From positions 1 through 43,241 of the forward strand of contig JAEWSG010000161.1 in the NCBI GenBank assembly GCA_023398495.1: a stretch of 43,241 nt of DNA. Reading direction: 5' to 3'. This document shows positions 25,886-35,318 of the stretch, piece by piece. The stretch comes from Bacillota bacterium (GTDB taxonomy: Bacteria; Bacillota; Clostridia; Acetivibrionales; Acetivibrionaceae). The position numbers and the translations under genes are program-made. The stretch's first letter is position 1, and each line of letters starts with the position of its first letter. A model generated the notes under the pieces. The model was not told the DNA's origin, did not search any database, and saw only the letters and a list, made by a program, of their open reading frames with translations.

Positions 25886-25949
25886 AGCGAAGCGGAACGA
25901 CCAGCCTAGGACGCATAGGCGAGCAGTGAAGCGGAGCGGAACGACCAGC
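25862..25949 (+). repeat. 44-bp tandem repeat, two copies, entering a coding region
   Basis: Unit 1 (25862-25905) and unit 2 (25906-25949) each start CTAGGACGCATAGGCGAGCA and differ at one position (A at 25890, G at 25934). A degenerate relative sits inside repeat copy B near 11034-11080, sharing GCGGAACGAC. The unit is far more GC-rich than its surroundings. Unit 1 encodes the end of the metallophosphoesterase. Confidence 0.85.
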
Positions 25950-25982
25950 TAAATATAAACTTGAAAAAAATTATAGTTAATA

Positions 25983-26012
25983 TTGGCTTTTCAAAATATA
26001 TTATGTTATAAT
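25983..26012 (+). promoter_or_regulatory. Promoter of the trigger factor gene
   Basis: TGTTATAAT (26004-26012) is an extended -10. TTGGCT (25983-25988) lies 18 bp upstream of the hexamer. The leader to the tig start is about 120 bases. Confidence 0.55.
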
Positions 26013-26137
26013 GGAGTGGCTGATTTTTTGTACGTTGTCAGGGGATTGAAAGCACTCTGATTACAAGGTCTTACATATAATTGGAAACTAAATTAATTAT
26101 TAAATATAAAACCAAACAATGGGAGGAAAGGTTATAA

Positions 26138-27424
26138 ATGAGCGTTAAGGTGGAAAAAAAGGAAAAAAATATAGTTCAACTCGAAATAGAGGTTGATGCT
26201 GCAAAATTTGAAGAAGGTCTTCAAAAGTCATATTTAAAGAATATGAAGAAGTTTAATGTACCGGGATTTAGAAAAGGAAAGGCTCCAAGAAATATAGTTG
26301 AAAGACAATTTGGAGTGGAAGTCCTTTATGAAGATGCTATAAATATTGTTTGTTCTGAGGCTTATGATAAGGCAGTAGAAGAAAATGATATCCATCCTGT
26401 GGACAGACCCAGTATTGACATCAAACAAATCGGAAAGGGTGAGAACCTTATTTTCGTTGCAGATGTTGCTGTTAAGCCTGAGGTTGAACTCGGACAGTAT
26501 AAAGGTGTTGAAGTAGAGAAGGTGCAAGCTTTGGTAACAGAAGATGATGTTGAAAAAGAAATCAACAATGTAGCAGAAAAAAGTGCAAGACTGATAACCG
26601 TTGAAGATAGAGGTATTGAGAAGGGTGATATAGCAGACATAGATTTTGAAGGGTTTATAGACGATGAACCTTTCGAAGGTGGCAAAGCAAGCAGCTATAC
26701 CCTTGAAATTGGTTCAGGAAGCTTTATTGCAGGTTTCGAAGATCAACTTATGGGAGCTAAACCTGGCGATGATGTGGAGGTTAATGTTACATTCCCTGAA
26801 GATTATGGTAATAAAGACCTTGCAGGTAAAGCAGCTCTTTTTAAAGTAATTATTAACGATGTAAAAATGAAGGAATTACCTGTTTTAGATGACGAATTTG
26901 CAAAAGATGTAAGTGAATTTGACACATTTGAAGAGTACAAGCAGGATATAAGAAAGAAGCTTACAGAAACTGCAGAACATAAAGCAAAACATGAGACTGA
27001 AGACAGGGTTATTAATAAAGTAACTGAAAATGCAACTGTGGAAATACCTGATGTTATGATTGAAAAACATATTGACACACTGGTTAGGGATTTTGATTCG
27101 AGACTGCGTTATCAAGGTCTTGACCTTGAAAAGTATCTCAACATTATGGGTATGGGATATATAGATTTCAGAAGCCAGTTTGAAAAGAGAGCTGAAGCAG
27201 AAGTAAAGTCACAGCTTGTTTTAGATGCTGTTTGTAAGGCAGAAAATGTGCAAGCAAATGAAGATGAATTTAATCAAGAGGTTGTTAAGATTGCAGAAAG
27301 TTATAAGCAAGATGTAGAAGAATTTAAGAAACATTTGCAGGATAACGATATACAATATATTAATGAAACTATAAAAATCAGGAAGACCATAGAGTTATTG
27401 GTTGAAAGTGCAAAAATAGCTTAA
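26138..27424 (+). CDS. tig: Trigger factor, ribosome-associated chaperone
   Basis: A 428-residue trigger factor with peptidyl-prolyl isomerase activity, acting at the ribosome exit tunnel. The N-terminal ribosome-binding loop KKFNVPGFRKGKAPRNIVERQFG is present. The FKBP-like domain includes GDIADIDFEGFIDDEPFEGG and GSGSFIAGFEDQLMGAKPGD, and the C-terminal helical arms fill the rest. Length is typical. It precedes clpP and clpX, a very common arrangement. GGGAGGAAAGG lies upstream of the ATG. Confidence 0.96.
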   Translation: MSVKVEKKEKNIVQLEIEVDAAKFEEGLQKSYLKNMKKFNVPGFRKGKAPRNIVERQFGVEVLYEDAINIVCSEAYDKAVEENDIHPVDRPSIDIKQIGKGENLIFVADVAVKPEVELGQYKGVEVEKVQALVTEDDVEKEINNVAEKSARLITVEDRGIEKGDIADIDFEGFIDDEPFEGGKASSYTLEIGSGSFIAGFEDQLMGAKPGDDVEVNVTFPEDYGNKDLAGKAALFKVIINDVKMKELPVLDDEFAKDVSEFDTFEEYKQDIRKKLTETAEHKAKHETEDRVINKVTENATVEIPDVMIEKHIDTLVRDFDSRLRYQGLDLEKYLNIMGMGYIDFRSQFEKRAEAEVKSQLVLDAVCKAENVQANEDEFNQEVVKIAESYKQDVEEFKKHLQDNDIQYINETIKIRKTIELLVESAKIA

Positions 27425-27498
27425 TATAGGTTTAATTTAAAGTATTTGTGGGAAGAAATAAAGAAGAATAAAGTTCAAACAAAGGGAGGCATATTATT

Positions 27499-28083
27499 AT
27501 GAGTCTTGTACCTGTAGTAGTTGAGCAAACAAACCGTGGTGAACGTTCGTACGATATTTTTTCCAGGCTGCTGAAAGATAGGATAATACTCTTAAGTGAT
27601 GAAGTTAATGATGTTACGGCAAGCCTTGTAGTGGCCCAGATGTTGTTCCTTGAGGCTGAAGATCCTGATAAGGATATACAGCTTTATATAAATAGTCCGG
27701 GAGGATCTGTATCTGCCGGATTGGCTATTTATGATACCATGCAGTATGTCAGACCGGATGTGTCAACAATATGCATCGGTATGGCAGCAAGTATGGGAGC
27801 GTTCCTATTAGCTGCCGGAGCCAAAGGGAAAAGATATGCCTTACCAAACAGTGAAATTATGATACATCAACCATTAGGCGGAGCCAGAGGTCAGGCAACA
27901 GAAATTAAAATACATGCCGAGCATATCCTCAAAACAAGAGAAAGATTGAACAGGATTTTGAGTGAGAAAACAGGTCAGCCATTGGAAAAGATTGAAGCAG
28001 ACACTGAAAGAGACTTTTTTATGTCCGCAGAGGAAGCTAAAGCTTACGGATTAGTAGATGATGTAATGGAAAGAAGAAAATAA
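27499..28083 (+). CDS. clpP: ATP-dependent Clp protease proteolytic subunit
   Basis: A 194-residue ClpP, the serine peptidase barrel that degrades proteins fed by ClpX or ClpC. The catalytic Ser98 is in GMAASMGAFLL and His123 in MIHQPLGG; the Asp of the triad is in the ADTERDFFMSAEEA region. The N-terminus VPVVVEQTNRGERSYDIFSRLLKDRI is typical. AAAGGGAGG precedes the ATG. It is 13 bp before clpX, in the same operon, and 74 bp after tig. I see no CtsR operator upstream. Confidence 0.97.
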   Translation: MSLVPVVVEQTNRGERSYDIFSRLLKDRIILLSDEVNDVTASLVVAQMLFLEAEDPDKDIQLYINSPGGSVSAGLAIYDTMQYVRPDVSTICIGMAASMGAFLLAAGAKGKRYALPNSEIMIHQPLGGARGQATEIKIHAEHILKTRERLNRILSEKTGQPLEKIEADTERDFFMSAEEAKAYGLVDDVMERRK

Positions 28084-28096
28084 ACGAGGTGGTAGG

Positions 28097-29392
28097 ATGT
28101 CCAGATATGATGAGAAGAAGCAACTAAAGTGCTCTTTCTGTGGCAAGACCCAAGAACAGGTTAAAAGGTTGGTAGCTGGGCCTGGAGTTTATATATGCGA
28201 TGAGTGTATTGAACTCTGTTCTGAGATAATTGAGGAAGAGTTTGAAGATGCAAGAACTGAAGCAGAACTGAATGACGTACCAAAGCCTGCCGAAATCAAA
28301 GAGATTTTGGATCAATATGTAATTGGACAGGAAACTGCAAAGAAGTCTTTATCAGTTGCAGTTTATAACCACTACAAGAGGATAAACACTGATATTAAAG
28401 GGTCTGATGTTGAACTTCAGAAAAGCAATATTATTATGATTGGTCCTACCGGGTCAGGAAAGACACTGCTAGCTCAGACACTTGCAAGAATACTCAATGT
28501 ACCTTTTGCTATTGCCGATGCAACGTCACTGACAGAAGCAGGGTATGTAGGGGAAGATGTTGAAAATATTCTTTTGAAGCTTATACAGGCTTCCGATTAT
28601 GACATTGAAAGAGCTGAAAAGGGTATAATCTACATTGATGAAATAGATAAAATTGCAAGAAAATCTGAGAATCCTTCAATTACAAGGGATGTCAGTGGTG
28701 AAGGAGTTCAACAGGCACTCTTAAAGATTCTTGAAGGAACAGTTGCTTCTGTGCCACCGCAAGGTGGTAGAAAACATCCTCATCAGGAGTTTATTCAGAT
28801 AGATACCACTAATATACTATTTATCTGCGGTGGAGCTTTTGATGGTATTGACAAGATCATTCAGAACAGAATAGGCAAAAAGTCAATGGGATTCGGAGCT
28901 AAAATAGAAAGCCAAAAGAAAATAGATGTTGGAGAAATATTGAAGAACATCTATCCTCAGGATTTGTTGAAGTACGGGCTAATACCTGAGTTTGTCGGAC
29001 GTCTGCCGGTTATGGTATCGCTGCAATCTCTTGATAAAGCAGCTTTGATTCAGATATTGACTGAGCCAAAAAATGCTCTTGTAAAGCAATATCAGAAGTT
29101 GTTTGAGATGGATGAAGTTGAGCTGGAGTTTGAAACCGGGGCATTAGAAGCTATTGCAGAAAAGTCAATAGAAAGGAATACCGGTGCCAGAGGGCTTAGA
29201 GCAATAATTGAGGAAATTATGCTTGAAGTTATGTATGATATTCCGACTATGGGAAATGCAGAAAAGTGCATTGTTACACGAGAAACAGTTACGAATAATA
29301 CTGCACCGTCAATTGTTATTAATGAAAATAAAAAGTCAATGAAGAAGACTTCCAAGAAGAAGTCCAGTGTTAAAAAAGAATCGGCATCATGA
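28097..29392 (+). CDS. clpX: Clp protease ATP-binding subunit ClpX
   Basis: A 431-residue AAA+ unfoldase that delivers substrates to ClpP. The N-terminal zinc domain has the Cys pairs CSFCGK and CDEC; the Walker A motif GPTGSGKT is at residues 116-123, Walker B and the following IDEIDKIARK are intact, and the ClpP-contacting IGF-like loop is within NRIGKKSMGFGAK. The C-terminal tail is extended and Lys/Ser-rich, a feature without known function. ACGAGGTGG precedes the ATG. Confidence 0.97.
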   Translation: MSRYDEKKQLKCSFCGKTQEQVKRLVAGPGVYICDECIELCSEIIEEEFEDARTEAELNDVPKPAEIKEILDQYVIGQETAKKSLSVAVYNHYKRINTDIKGSDVELQKSNIIMIGPTGSGKTLLAQTLARILNVPFAIADATSLTEAGYVGEDVENILLKLIQASDYDIERAEKGIIYIDEIDKIARKSENPSITRDVSGEGVQQALLKILEGTVASVPPQGGRKHPHQEFIQIDTTNILFICGGAFDGIDKIIQNRIGKKSMGFGAKIESQKKIDVGEILKNIYPQDLLKYGLIPEFVGRLPVMVSLQSLDKAALIQILTEPKNALVKQYQKLFEMDEVELEFETGALEAIAEKSIERNTGARGLRAIIEEIMLEVMYDIPTMGNAEKCIVTRETVTNNTAPSIVINENKKSMKKTSKKKSSVKKESAS

Positions 29393-29426
29393 AATTGATG
29401 GAAGTATAATTAATATATTTAATTAG

Positions 29427-29470
29427 AAAAAGATGTAACCATTTGCGATAATTTGGTTACATCTTTTTTA
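29427..29470 (+). terminator. Terminator of the tig-clpPX region
   Basis: A 15-bp perfect stem: AAAAAGATGTAACCA (29427-29441) with TGGTTACATCTTTTT (29454-29468), T-run included. The A-run on the other side makes it potentially bidirectional. Confidence 0.88.
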
Positions 29471-29714
29471 GTACTTAAAATGCCTATAAACTATAAAAGC
29501 CAATACAAATTGTTAAACAATGATTGTTATAAAAGATTTGTTTCTACTCAGATATTGAAAAAACATTATATTAAGATGATGGTAATATTTTATCGATGAA
29601 AACCACATATTCAACTTAATATAATAATACTAATTGGTTGAATGGTGGCGTATTAAATGGACGAATTATTAATTATTAAGACTTACTCTAAAGGATGATG
29701 AAGGTCGAACAGAG
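29471..29714. other. Gap before the transposase remnant
   Basis: AT-rich with no gene on either strand. I could not recognise IS66 terminal repeats or the small tnpA and tnpB genes that normally accompany the transposase. Confidence 0.4.
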
Positions 29715-30991
29715 ATGGACTTTAATGAAACCACAAAGTATAACGCCATATACAAAGACATTATGGCCAAAGGTAAGTTGGAGTGTCTGGTATCAGTGTA
29801 TGAAAAGACAGGCGGCCAGTGGGGGCATGAGGGTAAAACTCTGGAAAAGGTGGAGAATCCGGACGATGTGATCGAGCATAAGATACCGGAGATGTGTGGA
29901 TGCGGCTACAACTTGGGTCAAGTTAACAAAACAAGGAAAAACCCGGCAGGTATTTGATATTCCAAAGCCAAAGATTCGTGTTACAGAGCATGTTACCTAC
30001 GAGAAGGCATGTCCTGACTGCGGAAAGGTGCATAAAAGTGAATTTCCAGTTGAAGTAAACCAACCTGTACAATACGGTGAAAATATGCAGACGCTGATGA
30101 ACTACCTGACACAATATCAGTTGGTTCCACTAGAGAGGGCTGCGGAGGCAGTGAAAGATATCACGAACCAAACCGTGAGCGAAGGGACGCTGGTGAACGC
30201 TGCAACCAGGCTTTATAACACACTTGAAGAAACTGAGGGTGAAATCAATCAACAGGTAACTGAAGCAGATGTAGTGGGTTTTGATGAGACTGGAATGCGT
30301 TCGGAAGGAAAGACACAATGGCTGCATGTGGCATCCACAGAAAAGCTGACGTATTATACGATCCATGAGAAACGAGGAGGAAAGGCTGCACGGGACATTG
30401 GTATTCTGCCGGATTTCAAGGGTACTGCTGTACATGATCACTTGAAGCCATATTATCGTTTCAGTGACTGTACCCATGCTGAGTGTAATGCCCATCACCT
30501 GCGTTCTCTCAAGGATATTGCAGAAAACTACCATCAGGACTGGGCAAATGATATGGACGGACTCTTGATTGAAGTATATCGCAGGGTAGAGGCCTTAAAG
30601 GCTCAGGGGTTTGTCGAAATGCCGGAAGAAGAAATGAAAACATGGCATGAAAGGTATCATGGTATTATATCCGTCGGCATAGTGGAGGATGCACAAAAGA
30701 GTCCCCAGGTATTGAATAAGAAGGGCAAGCCGAAGAAAAGCAAGGCACTGCAACTGCTGCATAAGCTCCAGCAGTACGACATTGAGAACCTGGCATAATA
30801 ATTTGAGCGAAAGAGATCTGAGAATGCAAAAATTGCGTCAAAAGATATCAGGGTGCTTCAGAGGAAAGGATGGTGCCAAAGTTTTTTGCTGGATACGAAG
30901 CTATATATCAACGGCAAAGAAAAATGGAATAGATGCCATGGAAGCCATTGCAATGGCAGTGAGAGGACAACCGTTTGTCCCTGCAAAATAA
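29715..30991 (+). pseudogene. IS66-family transposase, broken by frameshift and deletion
   Basis: Three overlapping reading frames together make one IS66 TnpC-like protein. Frame 1 (29715-29957) holds GGQWGHEGKTLEKVE and the CGCG zinc-finger half. Frame 2 (29896-30798) continues with QVFDIPKPKIRVTEHVTYEKACPDCGK and the catalytic domain, with Asp in GFDETGMR and in VHDHLKPYY. Frame 3 (30782-30991) holds NNLSERDLRMQKLRQKISGCFRG, including the third acidic residue. A frameshift lies near 29905. Around 30790 the family's segment between IENLA and the DNN motif (roughly ten codons) is missing as well, with a frame change. The N-terminal region is also shortened, so it cannot be active without rescue in trans. 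Confidence 0.88.
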
Positions 30992-31218
30992 CTGTATTCA
31001 GTTTTTACATTCAGGGGATGCCGGATTGGTATCCCTAATTTGCTGACCCGGTTAGGTCGGAGACATCGCACACAGAAGCGATGGTTTCATCCTACCATGA
31101 AACAGGGGCTGTTGGGAATGCCTGAGCAGTAACCTTATTTATATAGGATAAAATTATAATGATGATTATTGTAATTATGACGGGAATGTTAATAATATAT
31201 AACAAAATAAGATAAATA
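30992..31218. other. Remnant sequence after the transposase
   Basis: No gene is visible. The moderately GC-rich stretch to about 31130 (for example ATGCCGGATTGGTATCCC and GACCCGGTTAGGTCGGAGAC) differs from the AT-rich sequence after it and is probably the right end of the insertion sequence. I cannot define its terminal repeat. Confidence 0.4.
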
Positions 31219-31246
31219 TTGACATTCATTATATATATATATAATG
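31219..31246 (+). promoter_or_regulatory. Promoter with palindromic -10 for the exported protein gene
   Basis: A perfect TTGACA (31219-31224) precedes TATAAT (31240-31245) at a short 15-bp spacing. The -10 lies inside the 20-bp palindrome CATTATATATATATATAATG (31227-31246). It would give a leader of about 190 bases, which also contains an unused AGGAGGTGAG near 31323. Confidence 0.45.
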
Positions 31247-31434
31247 AAATTAGAATTAATTGGGATTGGTTGTTTGTATTGATTTTGTAATAACTTCTTA
31301 AATTTTAAATAAGAGGTGTTCAGGAGGTGAGCATTATTAAATAAATATTAATAATGGTTATAAAGATTAATAATTAGAAGGATTGATTACATTGGAAAAA
31401 ATATTTATAATAATTATTAAGGGGGAAGTTACAA

Positions 31435-32535
31435 ATGAAAATCATAAAGATAGGATCCATGATTTTAGTTTTAGTGTTATTTTTAACGACATTTACTAAT
31501 GCTTTTGCAGCTGATATTGTACAAAATAGAAATTACATTGATTATACAAAAACGGCGACTTTGATTAATAATTCTGATATGATTAGTAGAATGAATTGTT
31601 ATGCTTATGCGTTACAGATGTTTTATAATGGTACGCTTCCATATACTATTTATGTGCCAGGTTATGGTAACTATACAGACTATTATTATAAACAACAGCC
31701 AGGAGAGTTTAAGAGTAGATTATCAACAGATACATATTGGAATATAATAGCGTCGCATCCATATTCACATGAAGATATATTTAATAAAATGAAAAATGAC
31801 TTTAGCCGTTTGGGCTTCACAATTGAAAAAACAACAAAAACTGCAACTGTACCAGCAGGCAAAAGAAAAATTATGCTAGCGGTTGATCCTGAATATGACT
31901 ACCATTTTTATTTTAGAAATAGTGACGGTATATGGTCGCATAAGATTGGTCAAAGCAATGTTTATAATACTGCTTCAGATGGATTAACTGTTCTAAATGA
32001 TACAAATATAGATACTACAGTGAAAAAATATGGAGTTGTGGATTATAACAGAACATTAGAGACCTTTTATTTGATAAGTAAACCAGCTGTCTGGGATTTT
32101 ACAAATGGAAATGCAATAACTTGTACAGGTTCAACACCATTTGTAAATGCAACTGAACAGGCTGGAGATATTATAAATTCAGCTCAGACTGTGACTTTAA
32201 GTTCGACATCTACAAATAATGGCTCTATTTCTTCTAGTTTTTGCTTTGGATATGGGAACGCTTATGGTGATGAAGATTACTATATGTTTAAGCCCAGTTA
32301 TTCAGGAAATTACAAGATTTATACAACAGGAGCAACTTCAAGTTGTGACACAATAGGTAAATTGTATACTTCAACAGGGAGCTATCTTACATCAGATGAT
32401 GATATTTCTTATCCTTCAAACAGGAACTTTAAAATAGTATTCAGCTTAACTGCAAATAGAACTTATTTTGTTAAAGTATCTGAAGTTGGAAGTAATGGAA
32501 CTGGGAATTATACTTTATATATCAAAAGGCAATAA
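31435..32535 (+). CDS. Exported protein, possible Cys-peptidase fold plus PPC domain
   Basis: A 366-residue protein with a clear signal peptide (KIIKIGSMILVLVLFLTTF, cleavage likely after AFA). The C-terminal 120 residues (from SAQTVTLSSTST) look like a bacterial pre-peptidase C-terminal (PPC) beta-sandwich: GDEDYYMFKPSYSGNYKIYTTGA and NRTYFVKVSEVGSNGTGNYTLYIKR. The N-terminal half has Cys55 in MNCYAYAL and histidines 157 and 169 in DYHFYFRNSDGIWSHKIG, a layout that suggests a papain-like Cys-His hydrolase; this is inference from motif shape only. The gene follows an insertion-sequence remnant and precedes a second small exported protein. Function unknown. Confidence 0.75.
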   Translation: MKIIKIGSMILVLVLFLTTFTNAFAADIVQNRNYIDYTKTATLINNSDMISRMNCYAYALQMFYNGTLPYTIYVPGYGNYTDYYYKQQPGEFKSRLSTDTYWNIIASHPYSHEDIFNKMKNDFSRLGFTIEKTTKTATVPAGKRKIMLAVDPEYDYHFYFRNSDGIWSHKIGQSNVYNTASDGLTVLNDTNIDTTVKKYGVVDYNRTLETFYLISKPAVWDFTNGNAITCTGSTPFVNATEQAGDIINSAQTVTLSSTSTNNGSISSSFCFGYGNAYGDEDYYMFKPSYSGNYKIYTTGATSSCDTIGKLYTSTGSYLTSDDDISYPSNRNFKIVFSLTANRTYFVKVSEVGSNGTGNYTLYIKRQ

Positions 32536-32571
32536 AAACATAAAAAATGATATTAATAGGAGGTAATGTTT

Positions 32572-33129
32572 ATGATAAAAAGAAGAATAATTTTAGCAAC
32601 TGTTGTTTGTTTATTAACAATTTCTTCGGTGACTTTATATGGGTTTAGCAAAGTTAATAGTGAAATTTCTTCCGAAATAAAAAAAGAAGAAGAGAGCAAT
32701 AATTCTAATAACGAAAAAGATAAAAAGAATCCCTTTAAGAATTTATCTGATGAAGATAAAAAAGTCGTATATACAAAGGATGGAGTATGCATAAAAGAAG
32801 CGTATAAACGATCTGGAATGTTACCGGACAATATTAAAGAATTAAGGAAAAGTGATGTACTGGAATATAAAAATAATGGGAAGAAGATTGTATTTTCAGA
32901 GTTTTCTGAAACGTTTGGTCCACCAGACATGGAAGTCGGTTCGGGAACAACTATATATATATACGAATTACCCGAACAAGGAAAACTTGTAATTACTAAT
33001 TACTTTGCAAAATTAATTGATAAAGATGGTAATGAAGAAATTATTACAAAAGGCAATGGGCTTATATATGGAGAAGGAAATGGTAATACTAATATGGAAT
33101 TACTAAAAGAAAAAGGATTAAATCAATAA
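32572..33129 (+). CDS. Small exported protein of unknown function
   Basis: A 185-residue protein with an uncleaved or cleaved N-terminal membrane segment (IILATVVCLLTISSVTLYGF), then a highly charged linker rich in Glu, Lys, Ser and Asn, then a folded part beginning near KKVVYTKDGVCIKEAYKRSG. I chose ATG 32572 because AGGAGG (32558-32563) lies 8 bases upstream; ATG 32566 is only 2 bases from it. It is 36 bp after the PPC protein and probably co-transcribed. I do not recognise the family. Confidence 0.7.
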   Translation: MIKRRIILATVVCLLTISSVTLYGFSKVNSEISSEIKKEEESNNSNNEKDKKNPFKNLSDEDKKVVYTKDGVCIKEAYKRSGMLPDNIKELRKSDVLEYKNNGKKIVFSEFSETFGPPDMEVGSGTTIYIYELPEQGKLVITNYFAKLIDKDGNEEIITKGNGLIYGEGNGNTNMELLKEKGLNQ

Positions 33130-33165
33130 TCAATAACTTAATTAACGTATAAAATAACTTTAAGC

Positions 33166-33201
33166 AAATGGCCGCATTTATCTGTGGTCATTTATTTTTT
33201 A
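33166..33201 (+). terminator. Terminator after the exported protein pair
   Basis: AAATGGCCGCA (33166-33176) pairs with TGTGGTCATTT (33183-33193) with two G-T pairs, followed by ATTTTTT. Confidence 0.75.
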
Positions 33202-33386
33202 GCATAAAACAAATTGTTTGCTTCAAAAATGCTTACCAATACATTCCAATTTAAAAAGTCAGGATAAAATAACTAACAAGGTAAATAATATACCTAAAGG
33301 TTTTTTGGCATAATTGCGTTTCACTTTAAAAGCTATAATAAGGTATTGCATTGCTACGCAAAAAATTAATCTTAGGAGGATAAAAA

Positions 33387-35066
33387 ATGCTTACAAGCAC
33401 TCTCTTTATTATACAATTATTCTTCTCAATAATTATCGGACTCTACTTTCTGAATCTGTTGAAATCACAGCAGGGAAACAAGAGTGCCATTGAGAAAGAG
33501 TCGAAGAAGGAGATGGATAAACTCAGAAAGCTCCGGGAGATTAAACTTTCCGAACCGTTATCGGAGAAGACGAGGCCTTCTACATTAAAAGAGATAGTTG
33601 GGCAGGAACAAGGGCTTAAAGCACTAAGGGCTGCTTTATGCGGTCCTAATCCTCAGCATGTACTTATATATGGACCACCAGGTGTGGGCAAAACTGCTGC
33701 TGCAAGGGTTATTCTTGATGAAGCAAAACAAAATAGTATATCGCCCTTTAAGAAGGAAGCCAAATTTGTAGAGGTAGATGCAACTACATTAAGGTTTGAT
33801 GAAAGAGGTATAGCCGATCCCTTGATTGGTTCGGTGCACGACCCGATATATCAGGGTGCGGGGGCTTATGGTGTAGCGGGTATTCCACAACCAAAGCCTG
33901 GGGCTGCCACTAAAGCTCACGGCGGAATTTTGTTTCTGGACGAAATTGGTGAACTTCATCCTATCCAGATGAACAAACTTCTTAAAGTGCTTGAAGACAG
34001 AAGAGTATTTTTAGAGAGTGCGTACTATAGCTCTGAGGATAAGAATATACCTTCACATATTCATGAGATATTTCAAAAGGGTTTACCGGCCGACTTCAGA
34101 CTTGTAGGTGCTACTACAAGGACAGCGGATGAAATACCGGCAGCCATAAGGTCGAGATGTGTTGAAATATATTTCAGACCACTTACAGCCGGAGAAGTAA
34201 CAGAGATAGCAAAAAATGCGGCTCAAAAGGGAGGCTTTGTCCTGGAAGAGGGCGGAGGCGAGTTGATAGCAAAGTATGCACAAAGCGGCAGAGATGCCGT
34301 AAACATAGTTCAGATTGCTGGAGGTGTAGCTTTAGTTGAGGATCGAAGACTTATAAAGAGAAAGGATATTGAATGGGTAATCGAGTTTGGCAAATATAAC
34401 CCACGTTTAGATAAAAAGGTTGATAAGAGTGAACAAGTCGGATGCATTAACGGATTGGCGGTGTTCGGAAATTGCACCGGAATGGTTTTAGATATTGAAG
34501 TTGCTGCCGTTAAGACTTTTAACGGAAAAGGTACCTTGAAAGTTACAGGAATAATTGAAGAGGAAGAAATGGATGGAAGAGGGCATAAGCTCAGGAGAAC
34601 AAGTACTGCAAAAGGATCTGTGGAAAATGTTCTGACAGTGTTAAAAAGAATTTTTGACATAGACTATAAAGATTACGATATCCATTTGAATTTTCCGGGA
34701 GGTGTACCAATAGACGGGCCTTCTGCAGGTATTGCCATTGCTACGGCAGTTTACTCTGCAATTAACAATCTTCCTATTAGTAGTGAAATAGCAATGACAG
34801 GTGAAATATCCATAAGGGGAAAAGTAAAGCCGGTTGGAGGAGTTGTCGCTAAAGTGGAAGCCGCATGGAATGCCGGCATTAAGAAAGTGATAATAGCAAA
34901 GGACAACTGGCAGGAGATGTTTGAAACAATGGATATCGAAGTGGTGCCGGTTGAAGATATATATGAAGTTACACAAATAGTATTTGGAAAAAGAGAAAAG
35001 GGAGAAGCAGAAAATATTACTATACAGGGTAAGCCTGTCAATGTTTTAAGTGCTTCAGGTGCATGA
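33387..35066 (+). CDS. lonB: ATP-dependent protease LonB
   Basis: A 559-residue LonB, membrane-anchored by an N-terminal hydrophobic segment (residues 3-24), as in Bacillus, where lonB is expressed in the forespore. AAA+ motifs: Walker A GPPGVGKT (96-103), Walker B LFLDEIGELHPIQMNKLLKVLEDR. The Lon protease domain has the catalytic Ser446 in DGPSAGIAIAT and Lys489 in GGVVAKVEAAW. The segment LCGPNPQHVLIYGPPGVGKT and its surroundings closely follow the Bacillus protein as I recall it. It points to a spore-former. AGGAGG precedes the ATG. Confidence 0.95.
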   Translation: MLTSTLFIIQLFFSIIIGLYFLNLLKSQQGNKSAIEKESKKEMDKLRKLREIKLSEPLSEKTRPSTLKEIVGQEQGLKALRAALCGPNPQHVLIYGPPGVGKTAAARVILDEAKQNSISPFKKEAKFVEVDATTLRFDERGIADPLIGSVHDPIYQGAGAYGVAGIPQPKPGAATKAHGGILFLDEIGELHPIQMNKLLKVLEDRRVFLESAYYSSEDKNIPSHIHEIFQKGLPADFRLVGATTRTADEIPAAIRSRCVEIYFRPLTAGEVTEIAKNAAQKGGFVLEEGGGELIAKYAQSGRDAVNIVQIAGGVALVEDRRLIKRKDIEWVIEFGKYNPRLDKKVDKSEQVGCINGLAVFGNCTGMVLDIEVAAVKTFNGKGTLKVTGIIEEEEMDGRGHKLRRTSTAKGSVENVLTVLKRIFDIDYKDYDIHLNFPGGVPIDGPSAGIAIATAVYSAINNLPISSEIAMTGEISIRGKVKPVGGVVAKVEAAWNAGIKKVIIAKDNWQEMFETMDIEVVPVEDIYEVTQIVFGKREKGEAENITIQGKPVNVLSASGA

Positions 35067-35090
35067 TATTAACAACATAGAGGAATAAAG

Positions 35091-35126
35091 AAATGGGGTG
35101 GACATAATAAATCCGCCCCATTTTTG
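35091..35126 (+). terminator. Terminator of lonB
   Basis: AATGGGGTGGA (35092-35102) pairs with TCCGCCCCATT (35112-35122), with one G-T pair, and Ts follow. Confidence 0.88.
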
Positions 35127-35318
35127 TGTGATTATTTTGTGAGAAGAATAAGTAATGGTGGTTTCTCTCAAAAAAAAGAATTCATGATGATTAAGAACTT
35201 TTCTTTAATATATAGGAATTTATAGTATATTCTCATACCTTCTCGAAATAAAATATTTATGATATGCTATATTTTGATATGGCTTTCACTATAATATTTT
35301 TTTAAGGGGAGCAATAAC

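Noticed and set aside
25862..25949. CRISPR array
   Set aside because: Two adjacent repeat units without spacers between them and no cas genes nearby.
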